A stretch of 34,267 bases of DNA from Ruminococcus flavefaciens (GCA_002309635.1 DBXO01000017.1:1303-35569); one strand, 5' to 3'. Shown: positions 16,138 to 25,238, counted from the stretch's first letter. Notes: generated by a model not told the origin, from the sequence alone. Program-made: numbers and translations.

Positions 16138-17192
16138 GTATCCGCACCCCCGTTCTGTTTGCTTTGCTTATCGGCGTCACGTCTGAGCTGACCGCACGCC
16201 GCTTCGATATCGCTTCCGAGAGTTCTCCTCACGGTAGCGTTTATCCCCCGCCTGCCCAGCTGCTTTGCAAACTCAGCAACTCCCGAGCGGGCTGTACGAT
16301 AATTCCGTTCCCTTACCTTATTGACGGGGATAAGGTTAACATGGCAGTTCATACCGCGCAGCAGCTTTGCCAGCTTGTCGGCATCTGCGGCGGAAGAATT
16401 GACATCGTCGATAACGGCATACTCAAAGGTGACACGCCGTCCCGTCTTATCGATATAGTATCTGCATGCCTCTATGAGACTTGCAAGGTCGTATTTCCTG
16501 TTCACAGGCATGATAGCGCTCCTGCCCTCATTGTCCGCACAGTGCAGGGACACTGAAAGGGTCAGCTGGAGCTTCTTATCAGCAAGCTCGTAGATACGCG
16601 GCACTATGCCGCAGGTGGAGAGAGATACGTGACGAAGGCTCATATCGTTGCCGTCCTTATGGGACAGCAGTTCAAGGAACTTCATAACGTTGTCAAAATT
16701 GTCGAGAGGCTCTCCTATGCCCATGAGGACCACTCCCGACACCTTTTTGCCCGAATCGCGCTCAGCCTCGTATATCTGCAAAAGTATCTCCGAGGGAGCA
16801 AGGCTCCTTACGTATCCCGCAATAGCGGAGGCGCAGAAATTACAGCCCATTTTGCAGCCCACCTGAGTTGACACGCAGATGCTGTATCCGTAGCTGTATT
16901 CCATGAGAACGGTCTCCACAAAATTGCCGTCAGAAAGCCTATAAAGATATTTTACCGTATTATCTATAGCAGATTCAAGCTTTTTCTGTACAAATAGTCC
17001 ATTTATACAAAATTTTTCTTTCAGAGCACTGCGCAATTGGATAGATATATCAGTCATTTTGTCGAAATCAAGGATCCTTTTTACGTGAAGCCATTGAAAT
17101 ATCTGCTTCGCGCGGAATTTTTTCTCTCCGAGACCGACGAGAGCTTCTTCAAGCTCTGCCAGGTTCAGACTGAGAATATCGACCTTTTCCAA
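16134..17192 (-). CDS. rlmN: Dual-specificity RNA methyltransferase RlmN
   Basis: RlmN is a radical-SAM enzyme that methylates C2 of A2503 in 23S rRNA and A37 of some tRNAs. The 352-residue sequence has an N-terminal helical domain (KKFRAKQIFQWLH) and the radical-SAM CxxxCxxC in GCKMGCNFCAS. GIGEPLDN and LSLHCADNEGRS follow, and the methyl-carrying Cys lies near the C-terminus in DIEAACGQLR. The start is TTG at 17192, four bases after the rsmB stop, with AAGGTG just upstream. The first in-frame ATG (about residue 46) would delete conserved sequence. It lies between rsmB and prpC as in Bacillus. Confidence 0.95.
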   Translation of the reverse strand: MEKVDILSLNLAELEEALVGLGEKKFRAKQIFQWLHVKRILDFDKMTDISIQLRSALKEKFCINGLFVQKKLESAIDNTVKYLYRLSDGNFVETVLMEYSYGYSICVSTQVGCKMGCNFCASAIAGYVRSLAPSEILLQIYEAERDSGKKVSGVVLMGIGEPLDNFDNVMKFLELLSHKDGNDMSLRHVSLSTCGIVPRIYELADKKLQLTLSVSLHCADNEGRSAIMPVNRKYDLASLIEACRYYIDKTGRRVTFEYAVIDDVNSSAADADKLAKLLRGMNCHVNLIPVNKVRERNYRTARSGVAEFAKQLGRRGINATVRRTLGSDIEAACGQLRRDADKQSKQNGGADT

Positions 17193-17196
17193 TTTA

Positions 17197-18492
17197 TCAC
17201 CTTGCTTTTCTGAATCTGGAAATAAAGAATCCGCTGCCGAACTTCGGCGGCATAAGAGTTGCTGAAGTGCCGAAGCTCTCCCCCATCATTTCCGGGAGTT
17301 CCAACGTCTCAAGCCCGGGGTGCTCACGCAGCAGCCTTTCACAGACAGCCTCATTCTCAGCCTTCCGCACCGTACATGTGGAGTAGACCAGAGTGCCGCC
17401 GGCCTCGAGATAGTTCAGGGCATTTGACACTATTTTATATTGTATGTCTGGGAGCCCCGCAAAATCCGTGATGTCCTTGTACTTTATCTCGGGCTTGCTG
17501 CCAATGACTCCCAGTCCCGAGCACGGGACGTCGCAGAGTATCTTCGTGAATTTCGGCAGCTCTGAGTTGAACTTCGTCGCGTCTCCCGCAGCCGCCCTTA
17601 TATTTGTGAGACCAAGTCTCTCAGCACCCCTGCGTATAAGCTCCGCACGTTTTTCGTGCAGATCAAAGGCGTATATCTGTCCTCTGCCGTTCATAAGCTC
17701 CGCCATGGTGAAGGTCTTTCCTCCGGGGGCAGCGCATATGTCAAGGACAGTGTCATTCTCCGTGGGCGCAAGCACCTGACAGCAGAGCTGAGAGGCAAGA
17801 CCCTGTACGTGGAAGAAGCCTTTTCTGAAAGCCTCGGTAGCCGTAACGTCGCCGCTCCTGACCGCAAAGCAGCAGTCGCCAAGCTTTTCCGCTTCGATAC
17901 CGCCGAGTGACGCAATGAGCTCCTCCTCTGTACAAATGATCGGATTAAGTCGTATATATGTGACAGATTTTTCAAGAGAAGCCGCAAGAAAACTTTCTGC
18001 CGCCTCTCTGCCGTAGTCCTCTTCAAGGCTCCTTACAAGCCCAACAGGCGCGGAATACTTCACAGAAGCAGCCTCTATGCTGTCTTTCGGGAGCTTCAGT
18101 TCCTTGCCGCCGCGTATAAAGCTGCGCAGTACCGCGTTTACCATTCCCGCCGCACTGTTCTTGCGGAACTTCTTTGCAAGTGTCACACTCTCGTTGACCG
18201 CCGCATTGTCTGGTACACTGTCCATGTACATTATCTGGTACACGCCGCAGCGAAGTATATTCAGCACTATACTGTCCAGCTTCTCAACAGGGCGTGAACT
18301 GAGCCCGCCGATGATGTGGTCGAGAGTGAGCCTGCGTTCGATAACTCCGTAGTATATAGCCGAGCAGAGCTTTCTGCCGCGCTCGTCAAGATCGGATCCC
18401 TTAAGACCGCTGTCCAGCTGAAGATTGGAGTAGCTGCCGCTCACGAAGGTCTTGTCGAGCAGCTTAACAGCAAGATATCGTGGATCCGTCAT
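17197..18492 (-). CDS. rsmB: 16S rRNA (cytosine(967)-C5)-methyltransferase RsmB (Sun)
   Basis: RsmB methylates C967 of 16S rRNA using SAM. The 431 residues begin with a NusB-like RNA-binding domain (about 1-135), including VYQIMYMDSVPDNAAVNESV. The Rossmann methyltransferase domain follows, with the SAM loop LDICAAPGGKTF, CDVPCSGLGVIGSKPEIKYK (the conserved Cys in motif IV) and VYSTCTVRKAENE (catalytic Cys in motif VI). The ATG at 18492 shares one base with the stop of the upstream zinc peptidase gene (TAATG), indicating coupling. Confidence 0.95.
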   Translation of the reverse strand: MTDPRYLAVKLLDKTFVSGSYSNLQLDSGLKGSDLDERGRKLCSAIYYGVIERRLTLDHIIGGLSSRPVEKLDSIVLNILRCGVYQIMYMDSVPDNAAVNESVTLAKKFRKNSAAGMVNAVLRSFIRGGKELKLPKDSIEAASVKYSAPVGLVRSLEEDYGREAAESFLAASLEKSVTYIRLNPIICTEEELIASLGGIEAEKLGDCCFAVRSGDVTATEAFRKGFFHVQGLASQLCCQVLAPTENDTVLDICAAPGGKTFTMAELMNGRGQIYAFDLHEKRAELIRRGAERLGLTNIRAAAGDATKFNSELPKFTKILCDVPCSGLGVIGSKPEIKYKDITDFAGLPDIQYKIVSNALNYLEAGGTLVYSTCTVRKAENEAVCERLLREHPGLETLELPEMMGESFGTSATLMPPKFGSGFFISRFRKAR

Positions 18493-19247
18493 TATCTTCT
18501 TCTTACAGACATAAGAAGTCTGAGAAGCTGTAAGATGGAAGAGATAAGCGAAGCAACATAGGTAAGTGCTGCCGCTCTGAGCACCTTCTGTGCGTGTGGT
18601 ATCTCTGCCATTTCAAGTATACCGTCGCGCTCAAGAGTTTTAAGCGCTCTGTCGCTTGCGTTGAACTCGCAGGGAAGAGTTACTATCTGGAATATCACAA
18701 CCGCTGCAAACATAGCGATAGAAAGGTATATGAGCGGTGTTCCTATTGTAAGGGTGCTCAGTAAACAGCCGACTATAAGCACAAGGTACCAGAGACGCGA
18801 GCAGATGTTCGTAAACGGAACAAGCTTGCTCCTCAGAATGATCGGACCGTAGTTTTCGGCATGCTGACAGGCATGGCCGCACTCATGTGCCGCAACTCCG
18901 ATAGCTGCTACAGAGGTCTTGCCGTAAACAGAATCGGAAAGCCTTATCACATTCGAGCGGGGGTCAAAGTGGTCGCTGAGATTTCCAGAGATATGCTCTA
19001 TCTGAATGTGGTGAAGTCCGTTTGCGTCAAGTATCATTCTTGCCACCTGATCTGCCGTAAGGCCTCTTGAATTGCTAACCTTGCTGTACTTGCTGAATGT
19101 AGATTTTACGTTTATCTGCGCTATCAGCGGAATAATGAGCATTCCGAGGAACAGGAGCAGATATGCGCCATAATTTTCGCCTGTCGAACGGTAGCCGTAG
19201 TAGCTGCTGTATCTCATTAAAGCCGTTGTCAAAGTCATTGTATACAT
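18492..19247 (-). CDS. Membrane zinc metallopeptidase, YugP family
   Basis: This 251-residue integral membrane protein has hydrophobic segments near residues 25-45, 140-190 and the C-terminus. A zinc-binding HExxH motif lies in GVAAHECGHACQHAENYG near residue 119, followed by the GPIILRSKLVPFTNI segment typical of the YugP/neutral zinc metallopeptidase family. Its physiological substrate is not established. It lies between fmt and rsmB, a position not used in B. subtilis. The start at ATG 19247 has GGAGG eight bases upstream. Confidence 0.9.
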   Translation of the reverse strand: MYTMTLTTALMRYSSYYGYRSTGENYGAYLLLFLGMLIIPLIAQINVKSTFSKYSKVSNSRGLTADQVARMILDANGLHHIQIEHISGNLSDHFDPRSNVIRLSDSVYGKTSVAAIGVAAHECGHACQHAENYGPIILRSKLVPFTNICSRLWYLVLIVGCLLSTLTIGTPLIYLSIAMFAAVVIFQIVTLPCEFNASDRALKTLERDGILEMAEIPHAQKVLRAAALTYVASLISSILQLLRLLMSVRRR

Positions 19248-19260
19248 AGATTTTTCCTCC

Positions 19261-20187
19261 TTATGCGAGTATCTCTCCCTCTGTGAGCTTTTTGCCCCTG
19301 AGGAAGTCCTCTGTATTCATGCGTTTTTTGCCCTCGGGCTGTACCTCGCGGAATATTACAGCCCGCCCGTCGCCGCACTTCACGGCGAAGCGCTTGGTAT
19401 CAACAACAGCGCCGTTACCGGCGTTGTAAACGCCCTCCGCTATCTCGGATCTGAATACCTTAAGGCGTTTGCCTTCAAGCATTGCAAAGCCCGTTACTCC
19501 GCGTATGGTATTGTGTACCTCCGCAGCAGTTTTACTGAAATCAAGAGCGCTCATCTCCTTGCGTATCATAGGAGAATAGCAGCTCAGGCTGTCGTCCTGC
19601 ACCTCGGGGCTGAGAGTGCCGTTTTCGATAGCCTCTACAGTCTCCGCAAGCACCTCGCCTCCCATTGCTGAAAGCCTTGCATAGAGCTCCTCATAGGTCT
19701 CGTTTTCACCTATGGGAGTAGCTCTCTTTATGAGCATATCGCCAGTATCAAGACCCTCGCCCATCTGCATCGAGGTAACACCGGTTTCCTTTTCGCCGTT
19801 AAGGAGCACATGGTTTATGGGAGCGGCTCCCCTGTATCTCGGCAGGAGCGATGCGTGGATATTGATGCAGCCGTATTTCGGCAGCTCAAGTATCTCTTTC
19901 GGAAGTATCTGTCCGTAAGCTGTTACTACTATGAGCTCGGGAGCGATATCGCTGAGTATCCTCATAGCCTCATTCGCGTCCTCGCCCTTTCTCAGGGAGA
20001 GAGGCTGATATACGGGAATACCGTATTCAAGCGCCGCAGCCTTCACGGGAGTGGGTATAAGCTTGTATCCCCTGCCCTTGGGCTTGTCGGGCTGTGTGAA
20101 CACTGCCGCCACCTCATGTACGCTCTCTGCAAGAGTGCGCAGGCATGGTACTGCAAAATCGGGTGTTCCCATAAAAACTATTTTCAT
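19261..20187 (-). CDS. fmt: Methionyl-tRNA formyltransferase
   Basis: Fmt formylates initiator Met-tRNA using 10-formyl-tetrahydrofolate. The 308 residues have the N-terminal FMGTPDFAVPCL. The catalytic block has CINIHASLLPRYRGAAPI (Asn and His of the active site) and ETGVTSMQMGEGLDTGDML, and a C-terminal OB-like tRNA-binding domain follows from about residue 205. The ATG overlaps the def stop by 4 bp, with GAGGAG seven to nine bases upstream. The def-fmt pairing is general in bacteria because the two enzymes add and remove the same formyl group. Confidence 0.97.
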   Translation of the reverse strand: MKIVFMGTPDFAVPCLRTLAESVHEVAAVFTQPDKPKGRGYKLIPTPVKAAALEYGIPVYQPLSLRKGEDANEAMRILSDIAPELIVVTAYGQILPKEILELPKYGCINIHASLLPRYRGAAPINHVLLNGEKETGVTSMQMGEGLDTGDMLIKRATPIGENETYEELYARLSAMGGEVLAETVEAIENGTLSPEVQDDSLSCYSPMIRKEMSALDFSKTAAEVHNTIRGVTGFAMLEGKRLKVFRSEIAEGVYNAGNGAVVDTKRFAVKCGDGRAVIFREVQPEGKKRMNTEDFLRGKKLTEGEILA

Positions 20188-20654
20188 TGTTTTGTCTCCT
20201 CGGGTACGAAGAATTCCTCTACTATCTCGGTAAAAATGTGGCCGTCAAGGTGATCGTTCTCATGGCAGGTACACTGTGCGCCCAGCTCGGTGAAATCACG
20301 CTCGAACCAGTTTCCGTTTCTGTCCTGCGCCTTTAAGCGGCAGCTCATGGGACGTGTAACATAGCCCCATATATTCGGACACGAAAGGCAGCCCTCCTGC
20401 ACTCTCTGCTTGCCCTCCTTATTTGTTACCTCAGGGTTTATAGCCTCTATAATATCATCTTCCCCAAGGTGCATGATAAATATTCTGCGGCAGATGCCTA
20501 TCTGAGGAGCGGCAAGTCCAACACCCTCAGCCTTGTTCAGGGTCTCATGCATGTCGTCGAGGAGCTGAGCAAGCTTCTCGTCAAATTTTTCCACAGGCTT
20601 GCATACCTTATGGAGTATCTCGTCCTTATCGGTCAATATTCTTCTTAAAGCCAT
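20184..20654 (-). CDS. def: Peptide deformylase
   Basis: This Fe-dependent enzyme removes the N-formyl group from nascent proteins. All three family motifs are present in the 156 residues: GVGLAAPQIG, EGCLS (metal Cys) and HENDH (HExxH-type, metal His and catalytic Glu). The start is ATG 20654, ten bases after AAGG, 22 bp beyond the priA stop. An in-frame ATG at 20690 would overlap priA and add 12 residues not typical of the family. Confidence 0.96.
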   Translation of the reverse strand: MALRRILTDKDEILHKVCKPVEKFDEKLAQLLDDMHETLNKAEGVGLAAPQIGICRRIFIMHLGEDDIIEAINPEVTNKEGKQRVQEGCLSCPNIWGYVTRPMSCRLKAQDRNGNWFERDFTELGAQCTCHENDHLDGHIFTEIVEEFFVPEETKQ

Positions 20655-20676
20655 TTTACCATATCCTTCTTGCTTC

Positions 20677-23127
20677 TTATACGCCCACATCTCCGTTTAT
20701 ATCGGCATAAAGGGCTGTGTTTTTCATCTCTTTCAGTTTTGCCGCAGCTGTGAGGACACCGCTTATGAATCCTCTCATCTCGGCGTTGTTCTTGCATTTC
20801 ATTATTATCCTGTAGCGGTACTTGCCGTTTATCCTGCCATATGAGCAGCGGACGGGTCCCAGTACACGCACGGGAGTTTTCGGCTGCAATTCCCTCAGCC
20901 TTTCGTTCATCAGCCTCAGTACAGCCTCCGCGCCAAGTCTTGCGGATATGTCCTCGTTTGCTGAAAAGCAGAATATGCACATATCGCACAGGGGCGGAAA
21001 TATCATTGCGCGGCGGATAGCTATCTCCTCGTTGTAGAATCCCTTGTAGTCCTGTGCCGCCGCAAGGTTCATGACATAGTGCTCGGGAATAAAGGTCTGC
21101 AATACAGCGCGTCCCTTTCGCTCGCCGCGCCCGCCCCGTCCCACCACCTGAGTGATGAGGGAGAAAGTGCGCTCATAGCTGCGGAAATCTCCCGCGTAGA
21201 GGGCCTTATCCACGGAAAGGACGCCCACCAGCGTTACGTTGGGGAAATCAAGTCCCTTTCCTATCATCTGAGTACCTATCATTATATCATATTTTCCCTC
21301 ACGGAAGTCCGTAAAGCTTTTCTCGTAGGAATAGCGGGAAAATGTGGTATCCGCGTCCATACGCAGTATACGCGCGGACGGGAAGAACGCGGAGAGCTCC
21401 TCCTCCAGCTTCTGTGTGCCGAAGCCCATATTCTTAAGGTGCTTCGAGCCGCAGGACGGGCAGGTATCCACGGGTTCGCTGACGTAGCCGCAGTAGTGGC
21501 ACATCAGCTTGTTGTTCTTCTTGTGGTAAGTCAGCGGCACCGAGCAATTCGGGCAGTACACAGGCTGATAGCAGTCGCAGCAGCTTATTATCGTATGATA
21601 GCCTCTCCTGTTCAGCAGCAGTATTGACTGCTCGCCGTTTTTCAGGTTGGCGCTTATCTCCGAAGCCAGTTTGCGGCTGAATTCCGTGCGGTTGCCCGCC
21701 TCGCGCTCAAGGTTCATATCTATAATGCTCACCTCGGGCAGCGGAGCATTGCCGTATCTTTCCTTCATCTCAAGAAGCCTGTATCCGCCCTTTTCGGCGA
21801 GGTAGTAGCTTTCTATTGAAGGAGTTGCCGAAGCCAGCAGCAGCGAAGCATTATGCCAGCCGCAGCGCTGCTTTGCGATATCATGGGTCTGATATCTGGG
21901 TGAGCTGTCCGATTTGTATGAGCGCTCGCCCTCCTCATCTATTATAATGAGTCCTATATTGCTGAGGGGCGCGAAAACGGCACTCCTCGTACCTATTACG
22001 ATGTCCGCGTCGCCCCGTTTTATTCTCTTGTATTCGTCAAGTCTCTGACCGTGCGACAGACCGCTGTGTATAACAGCAACTCTTTCACCGAAAAGAGAGC
22101 GGAAACGCTTCAGCGTCTGGGGAGTGAGACCTATCTCGGGAATGAGCAGCATTGCCTGTCTGCCTGTTTTTACCGTGTCGTCGATGAGCTTCTCAAAGAC
22201 CGAGGTCTTACCGCTGCCTGTAACTCCGTGCAGCAGGAATACCGCAGGCTTCCCCTCATTGAGCTGTGCAAGGACAGCGTCTCTTGCCGCCTGCTGCTCC
22301 TCCGACAGGACTATGTCTGCGGGACTTCTTGTCTCATCGCCGCCGTCCCCTACTTTTCTCAGCACCTCGGCTTCATATTCCTCAGCCGCGCCGTTTGCAC
22401 AGAGCCTCTTTATAACAGACTCGGTGATACCGCACATATATGCAGCCTCTTTTACTGCTGCCGTGCCGTACTCACTTAGGAAGTCCGCCGCCTGCTTCTG
22501 CTTCGGTGTAAGGTCGAAATCCTCGGGGGAAGTCATGTACTTCTCCGTAAGACGGACCATTCTCACTGCCGCGTCTCCCACAGCCTGCCTGAATACGTTG
22601 TCGGATTCAAGGGCGCCTGCGTCACAGAGCTCGTCAGAGAGCCGTCTGCCGTTTTCGATGATATGCTCTTCAATGAGCCTGTTGAGCTCGCGGCTGTCCG
22701 CGGTACAGGAAAGCGCCTGCAGAAGCTTGCATGCTTCAGGGCTCAGTGAAGCAGTATCCGTGAAATTCTTAACAATCCTGAATGTTTCTTTCGCACTTAC
22801 GCTCATGGCAGGCGGAAGCATGGTCTTCACCGCGTCAAAGTATGTGCAGAAGGTATTTTCGTGCAGATAAAAGGCAAGCCTGAGAAGCTCCTCGGAAATA
22901 ACAGGCTCCTCGTCAACAAGTGAAACAAGTGACTTCAGTCCCTTTGTATCCCCCTCAGAGAGCTTCATGACCACTCCTATCCTGCGCATGTTGCCCTTTC
23001 CGAAAGGGACCAGCACCCGGCAGCCGCAGGCGGCATCCGCCGCAAGCCTTTCGGGCACAGCGTAGCTGAACAGCATATCAAAGGAATAGGCTGTTCCGCT
23101 TACTGCGGTCTCCGCGATAAGGGGCAT
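20677..23127 (-). CDS. priA: Primosomal replication-restart helicase PriA
   Basis: PriA reloads the replisome at stalled forks. The 816 residues contain an N-terminal 3' DNA-binding domain (from about residue 5) and a helicase core with Walker A in LLHGVTGSGKTSVFEKL. A zinc-binding domain follows, with paired Cys in CCDCYQPVYCPNCS, CHYCGY and CPSCGS. QMIGKGLDFPNVTLVG and TQVVGRGGRGERKGRAV are late helicase motifs. The Walker B region reads IDEEGERSYK instead of the usual DEEH, an unusual His-to-Gly change. The ATG at 23127 shares one base with the rpoZ stop; an upstream GTG at 23166 would overlap rpoZ. coaBC, which precedes priA in Bacillus, is absent. Confidence 0.95.
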   Translation of the reverse strand: MPLIAETAVSGTAYSFDMLFSYAVPERLAADAACGCRVLVPFGKGNMRRIGVVMKLSEGDTKGLKSLVSLVDEEPVISEELLRLAFYLHENTFCTYFDAVKTMLPPAMSVSAKETFRIVKNFTDTASLSPEACKLLQALSCTADSRELNRLIEEHIIENGRRLSDELCDAGALESDNVFRQAVGDAAVRMVRLTEKYMTSPEDFDLTPKQKQAADFLSEYGTAAVKEAAYMCGITESVIKRLCANGAAEEYEAEVLRKVGDGGDETRSPADIVLSEEQQAARDAVLAQLNEGKPAVFLLHGVTGSGKTSVFEKLIDDTVKTGRQAMLLIPEIGLTPQTLKRFRSLFGERVAVIHSGLSHGQRLDEYKRIKRGDADIVIGTRSAVFAPLSNIGLIIIDEEGERSYKSDSSPRYQTHDIAKQRCGWHNASLLLASATPSIESYYLAEKGGYRLLEMKERYGNAPLPEVSIIDMNLEREAGNRTEFSRKLASEISANLKNGEQSILLLNRRGYHTIISCCDCYQPVYCPNCSVPLTYHKKNNKLMCHYCGYVSEPVDTCPSCGSKHLKNMGFGTQKLEEELSAFFPSARILRMDADTTFSRYSYEKSFTDFREGKYDIMIGTQMIGKGLDFPNVTLVGVLSVDKALYAGDFRSYERTFSLITQVVGRGGRGERKGRAVLQTFIPEHYVMNLAAAQDYKGFYNEEIAIRRAMIFPPLCDMCIFCFSANEDISARLGAEAVLRLMNERLRELQPKTPVRVLGPVRCSYGRINGKYRYRIIMKCKNNAEMRGFISGVLTAAAKLKEMKNTALYADINGDVGV

Positions 23128-23336
23128 TATTCGTTTGTCTGTGGAGCAGCGCTCACTATCTTGCACTTGCCGCTTGCAAGCTCCTCAACAGCTGTCTTTA
23201 CAGGCTTCTCCTCAAGGGTCTCACCCTTCTCGTAAAGCTCCTCCGAGATCTGTCTTGCACGCTTTGCAACAGCAATAACGAGCGAATAACAGCTCTCATT
23301 CTTTGTGATGATCTGATTAACTGCCGGTCTAAGCAT
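23127..23336 (-). CDS. rpoZ: RNA polymerase omega subunit
   Basis: This 69-residue protein starts MLRPAVNQIITKNESCYSLVIAVAKRARQ, in which the Tyr/Leu-Val-x-x-Ala-KRARQ block is the omega signature that contacts beta-prime. Omega helps RNA polymerase assembly. The ATG lies within the end of gmk (8-bp overlap), with GAGGTG seven bases before it. The gmk-rpoZ pairing is nearly universal in Firmicutes. Confidence 0.93.
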   Translation of the reverse strand: MLRPAVNQIITKNESCYSLVIAVAKRARQISEELYEKGETLEEKPVKTAVEELASGKCKIVSAAPQTNE

Positions 23337-23934
23337 TTTTCAACACCTCTTCTATAATATCTCCCGAGTAGTCCACCTTAAGCTGTTCTCCGCGTATAAC
23401 TGCGAAAAAGTCGCTTATTGCGTCCTCAAGGGCGTCATTGACTATAATATAATCGTATTTCTCAGCCTGCGATATCTCCCACGCAGCCTTTGAAACGCGT
23501 TCCTCTATGACCTCGTCTGACTCTGTGCCGCGCTTTTTCAGTCTGCGGCGAAGCTCTCCTACCGAAGGCGGAACTACGAATATAAACACAGCGTCGGGAC
23601 GCTTTTCACGTATCTTCATAGCGCCCTGCGGCTCTATTTCGAGGATAACGTTGAGACCCTGTTCAAGTCTGCCGTCAACCTCGCTGACCAGTGTACCGTA
23701 AAGGTTCTGACAGTACTCTGCGTGCTCTATGAATTTTCCGTCAGCAATGCGCTGCTCGAAGTCATCGCGTGTAAGGAAGTGATAGTTCACTCCGTCCTTT
23801 TCGCCCTCGCGGGGCGCTCTTGTGGTAGCAGATACCGAGACGGCAAAGCGCTCGTCCTTGAGTATCTCCTCCAGCATAGTACCTTTTCCGCAGCCCGAGG
23901 GCGCAGAAAAGACTATAAGTCTGCCTTTATTCAT
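23329..23934 (-). CDS. gmk: Guanylate kinase
   Basis: Guanylate kinase phosphorylates GMP to GDP. The 201-residue protein has the P-loop SAPSGCGKGTML, the GMP-binding TTRAPREGEKDGVNYHFLT, and the LEIEPQGAMKIRE and IFVVPPS segments of the family. The usual Asp in the DVQGA motif is Glu here (EPQGA). The ATG at 23934 overlaps the remA stop by 8 bp and has GGAG nine bases upstream. Confidence 0.97.
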   Translation of the reverse strand: MNKGRLIVFSAPSGCGKGTMLEEILKDERFAVSVSATTRAPREGEKDGVNYHFLTRDDFEQRIADGKFIEHAEYCQNLYGTLVSEVDGRLEQGLNVILEIEPQGAMKIREKRPDAVFIFVVPPSVGELRRRLKKRGTESDEVIEERVSKAAWEISQAEKYDYIIVNDALEDAISDFFAVIRGEQLKVDYSGDIIEEVLKNA

Positions 23935-24184
23935 TTTCGTCCGCTCCTCCCGAGCCGTTTATCCTCGCAGCAAGAGTTTCCGTGATAAGAGAGGAAAGTA
24001 TGATATGTCCGCTATCCATCACGAGAACGGCTCTTGTTTTTCTTCCATAGGTAGCGTCTATAGCTCTGCCGTCGTCGCGGGCCTCCTGAACCAGTCTCTT
24101 TATAGGAGCTGATTCGGGGCTTACAATAGTGACGATCCTGTCGGCAGATACCATATTGCCGTATCCGATATTTATAAGCTTCAT
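23927..24184 (-). CDS. remA: RemA-family regulatory protein (DUF370)
   Basis: This 85-residue protein, starting MKLINIGYGNMVSADRIVTI, belongs to the RemA/DUF370 family. In B. subtilis RemA is a DNA-binding activator of biofilm matrix and osmoprotection genes, and it forms ring-like oligomers. The conserved SPESAPIKRLVQEARDDGR and DATYGRKTRAVLVMDSGH segments are present. It lies between yicC and gmk exactly as in Bacillus, six bases after the yicC stop and overlapping gmk by 8 bp. What it controls in this organism is unknown. Confidence 0.92.
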   Translation of the reverse strand: MKLINIGYGNMVSADRIVTIVSPESAPIKRLVQEARDDGRAIDATYGRKTRAVLVMDSGHIILSSLITETLAARINGSGGADENE

Positions 24185-24190
24185 AGCGTA

Positions 24191-25069
24191 TTACTCGATA
24201 TTCTGTATCTGTTCGCGGATCTTCTCAATCTCTGCCTTCATGTCCACAACGACCTTTGTAACGTTGAGGTCCTGAGCCTTTGAACCGATAGTATTGACCT
24301 CGCGGTTCATTTCCTGCACGATGAAGTCAAGCTTTCTGCCCACAGCGTCGTCCCCTGCCAGCATAGTCTCCAGCTGAGCGATATGACTTCTCAGCCGGAC
24401 AGTTTCCTCATCCACTGCGATCTTTTCTGCAAACACAGCAGCCTCGGTAAGTACTCTCTGCTCGTCGATATCTCTGCCCTCGAGCACCTCTGTGAGCTTT
24501 TTATAGAGGCGGTTCCTGTAATTCTCCACGGTTTTGGGAGAGAGCTCCTCAACCTTGCCGACCATAGCGAGGATACCATCGGCTTTTTCGGTTATATCTG
24601 CCTTAAGGCGCTCGCCCTCGACCTGCCTCATTTCGACGAATCTGCTGATAGCCTCCTTAGCCACCTGTGAAACATCGTCCCAGACCTGCTCCTCGTCATC
24701 GGGAGTTTTCTGGATATTGAATATATCAGGCAGCTTCATGAGCTTTGAGAGGGTGATGTCGTCCTCTACTCCCAGCTCGTCAGCAATGCTTCTGAGGGCG
24801 TTCACATAACCCTCGGCAGCTCCCTTGTTTATAGCGATCTCGGTATCTCTGCCTTCTATATTGTTAATAGTAACAGCGATCTCCACCTTGCCGCGGGAGA
24901 TGCAAGTTTTCAGCAGTGCTTTGAGCTTTTCATCTATATAGCTGTATGTCCTCGGAACTCTCGAGGAATATTCATAATATCTATGGTTAACGGAGCGGAT
25001 CTCCACAAGGATATCTCTTCCGTTCATGATCTGCTGGGCTCTTCCGTAGCCTGTCATACTTCTAAGCAC
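24191..25069 (-). CDS. yicC: YicC/YloC family endoribonuclease
   Basis: YicC/YloC proteins are recently characterised endoribonucleases. The 292 residues start MLRSMTGYGRA, which matches the family's invariant start (M-I/L-RSMTGYG). This supports the GTG at 25069 over the in-frame ATG at 25057, although the latter has the better spaced AAGGTG. The C-terminal part has the typical GRKLDFIVQEMNREVNTIGSKA. It is the first gene of the cluster that runs to spoVM and has the promoter at 25133-25161. Confidence 0.93.
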   Translation of the reverse strand: MLRSMTGYGRAQQIMNGRDILVEIRSVNHRYYEYSSRVPRTYSYIDEKLKALLKTCISRGKVEIAVTINNIEGRDTEIAINKGAAEGYVNALRSIADELGVEDDITLSKLMKLPDIFNIQKTPDDEEQVWDDVSQVAKEAISRFVEMRQVEGERLKADITEKADGILAMVGKVEELSPKTVENYRNRLYKKLTEVLEGRDIDEQRVLTEAAVFAEKIAVDEETVRLRSHIAQLETMLAGDDAVGRKLDFIVQEMNREVNTIGSKAQDLNVTKVVVDMKAEIEKIREQIQNIE

Positions 25070-25132
25070 CTTATCGCCTGCTTTCCTGTATTGTAATTAT
25101 TATATTTTTTCGCATAAATATGCTATTATAAT

Positions 25133-25161
25133 ATTATATCATCATTTGCACAAAAATGCAA
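25133..25161 (-). promoter_or_regulatory. Sigma-A promoter of the yicC-spoVM cluster
   Basis: On the minus strand TTGCAT (25156-25161) and TATAAT (25133-25138) are 17 bp apart. This is the same -35/-10/spacing combination as the miaB promoter. The leader to the yicC start is about 55 nt and AT-rich. Confidence 0.75.
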
Positions 25162-25205
25162 GCTTTTTCTGAAAATATTGGGGTGTAACACGTATATCAG
25201 CGTAT

Positions 25206-25238
25206 AAAAAAGCTGCACAGCAATGCTGTGCAGCTTTT
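25206..25238 (-). terminator. Intrinsic terminator of the GH48 gene
   Basis: A perfect 14-bp stem (25208-25221 with 25225-25238) with a 3-nt loop is followed on the minus strand by a T run (complement of 25206-25211). It lies 20 bp after the GH48 stop and separates it from the yicC promoter. Confidence 0.85.

Noticed and set aside
22124..22870. 248-codon plus-strand open frame opposite priA
   Set aside because: It is Ser-rich shadow translation of a confirmed helicase gene.
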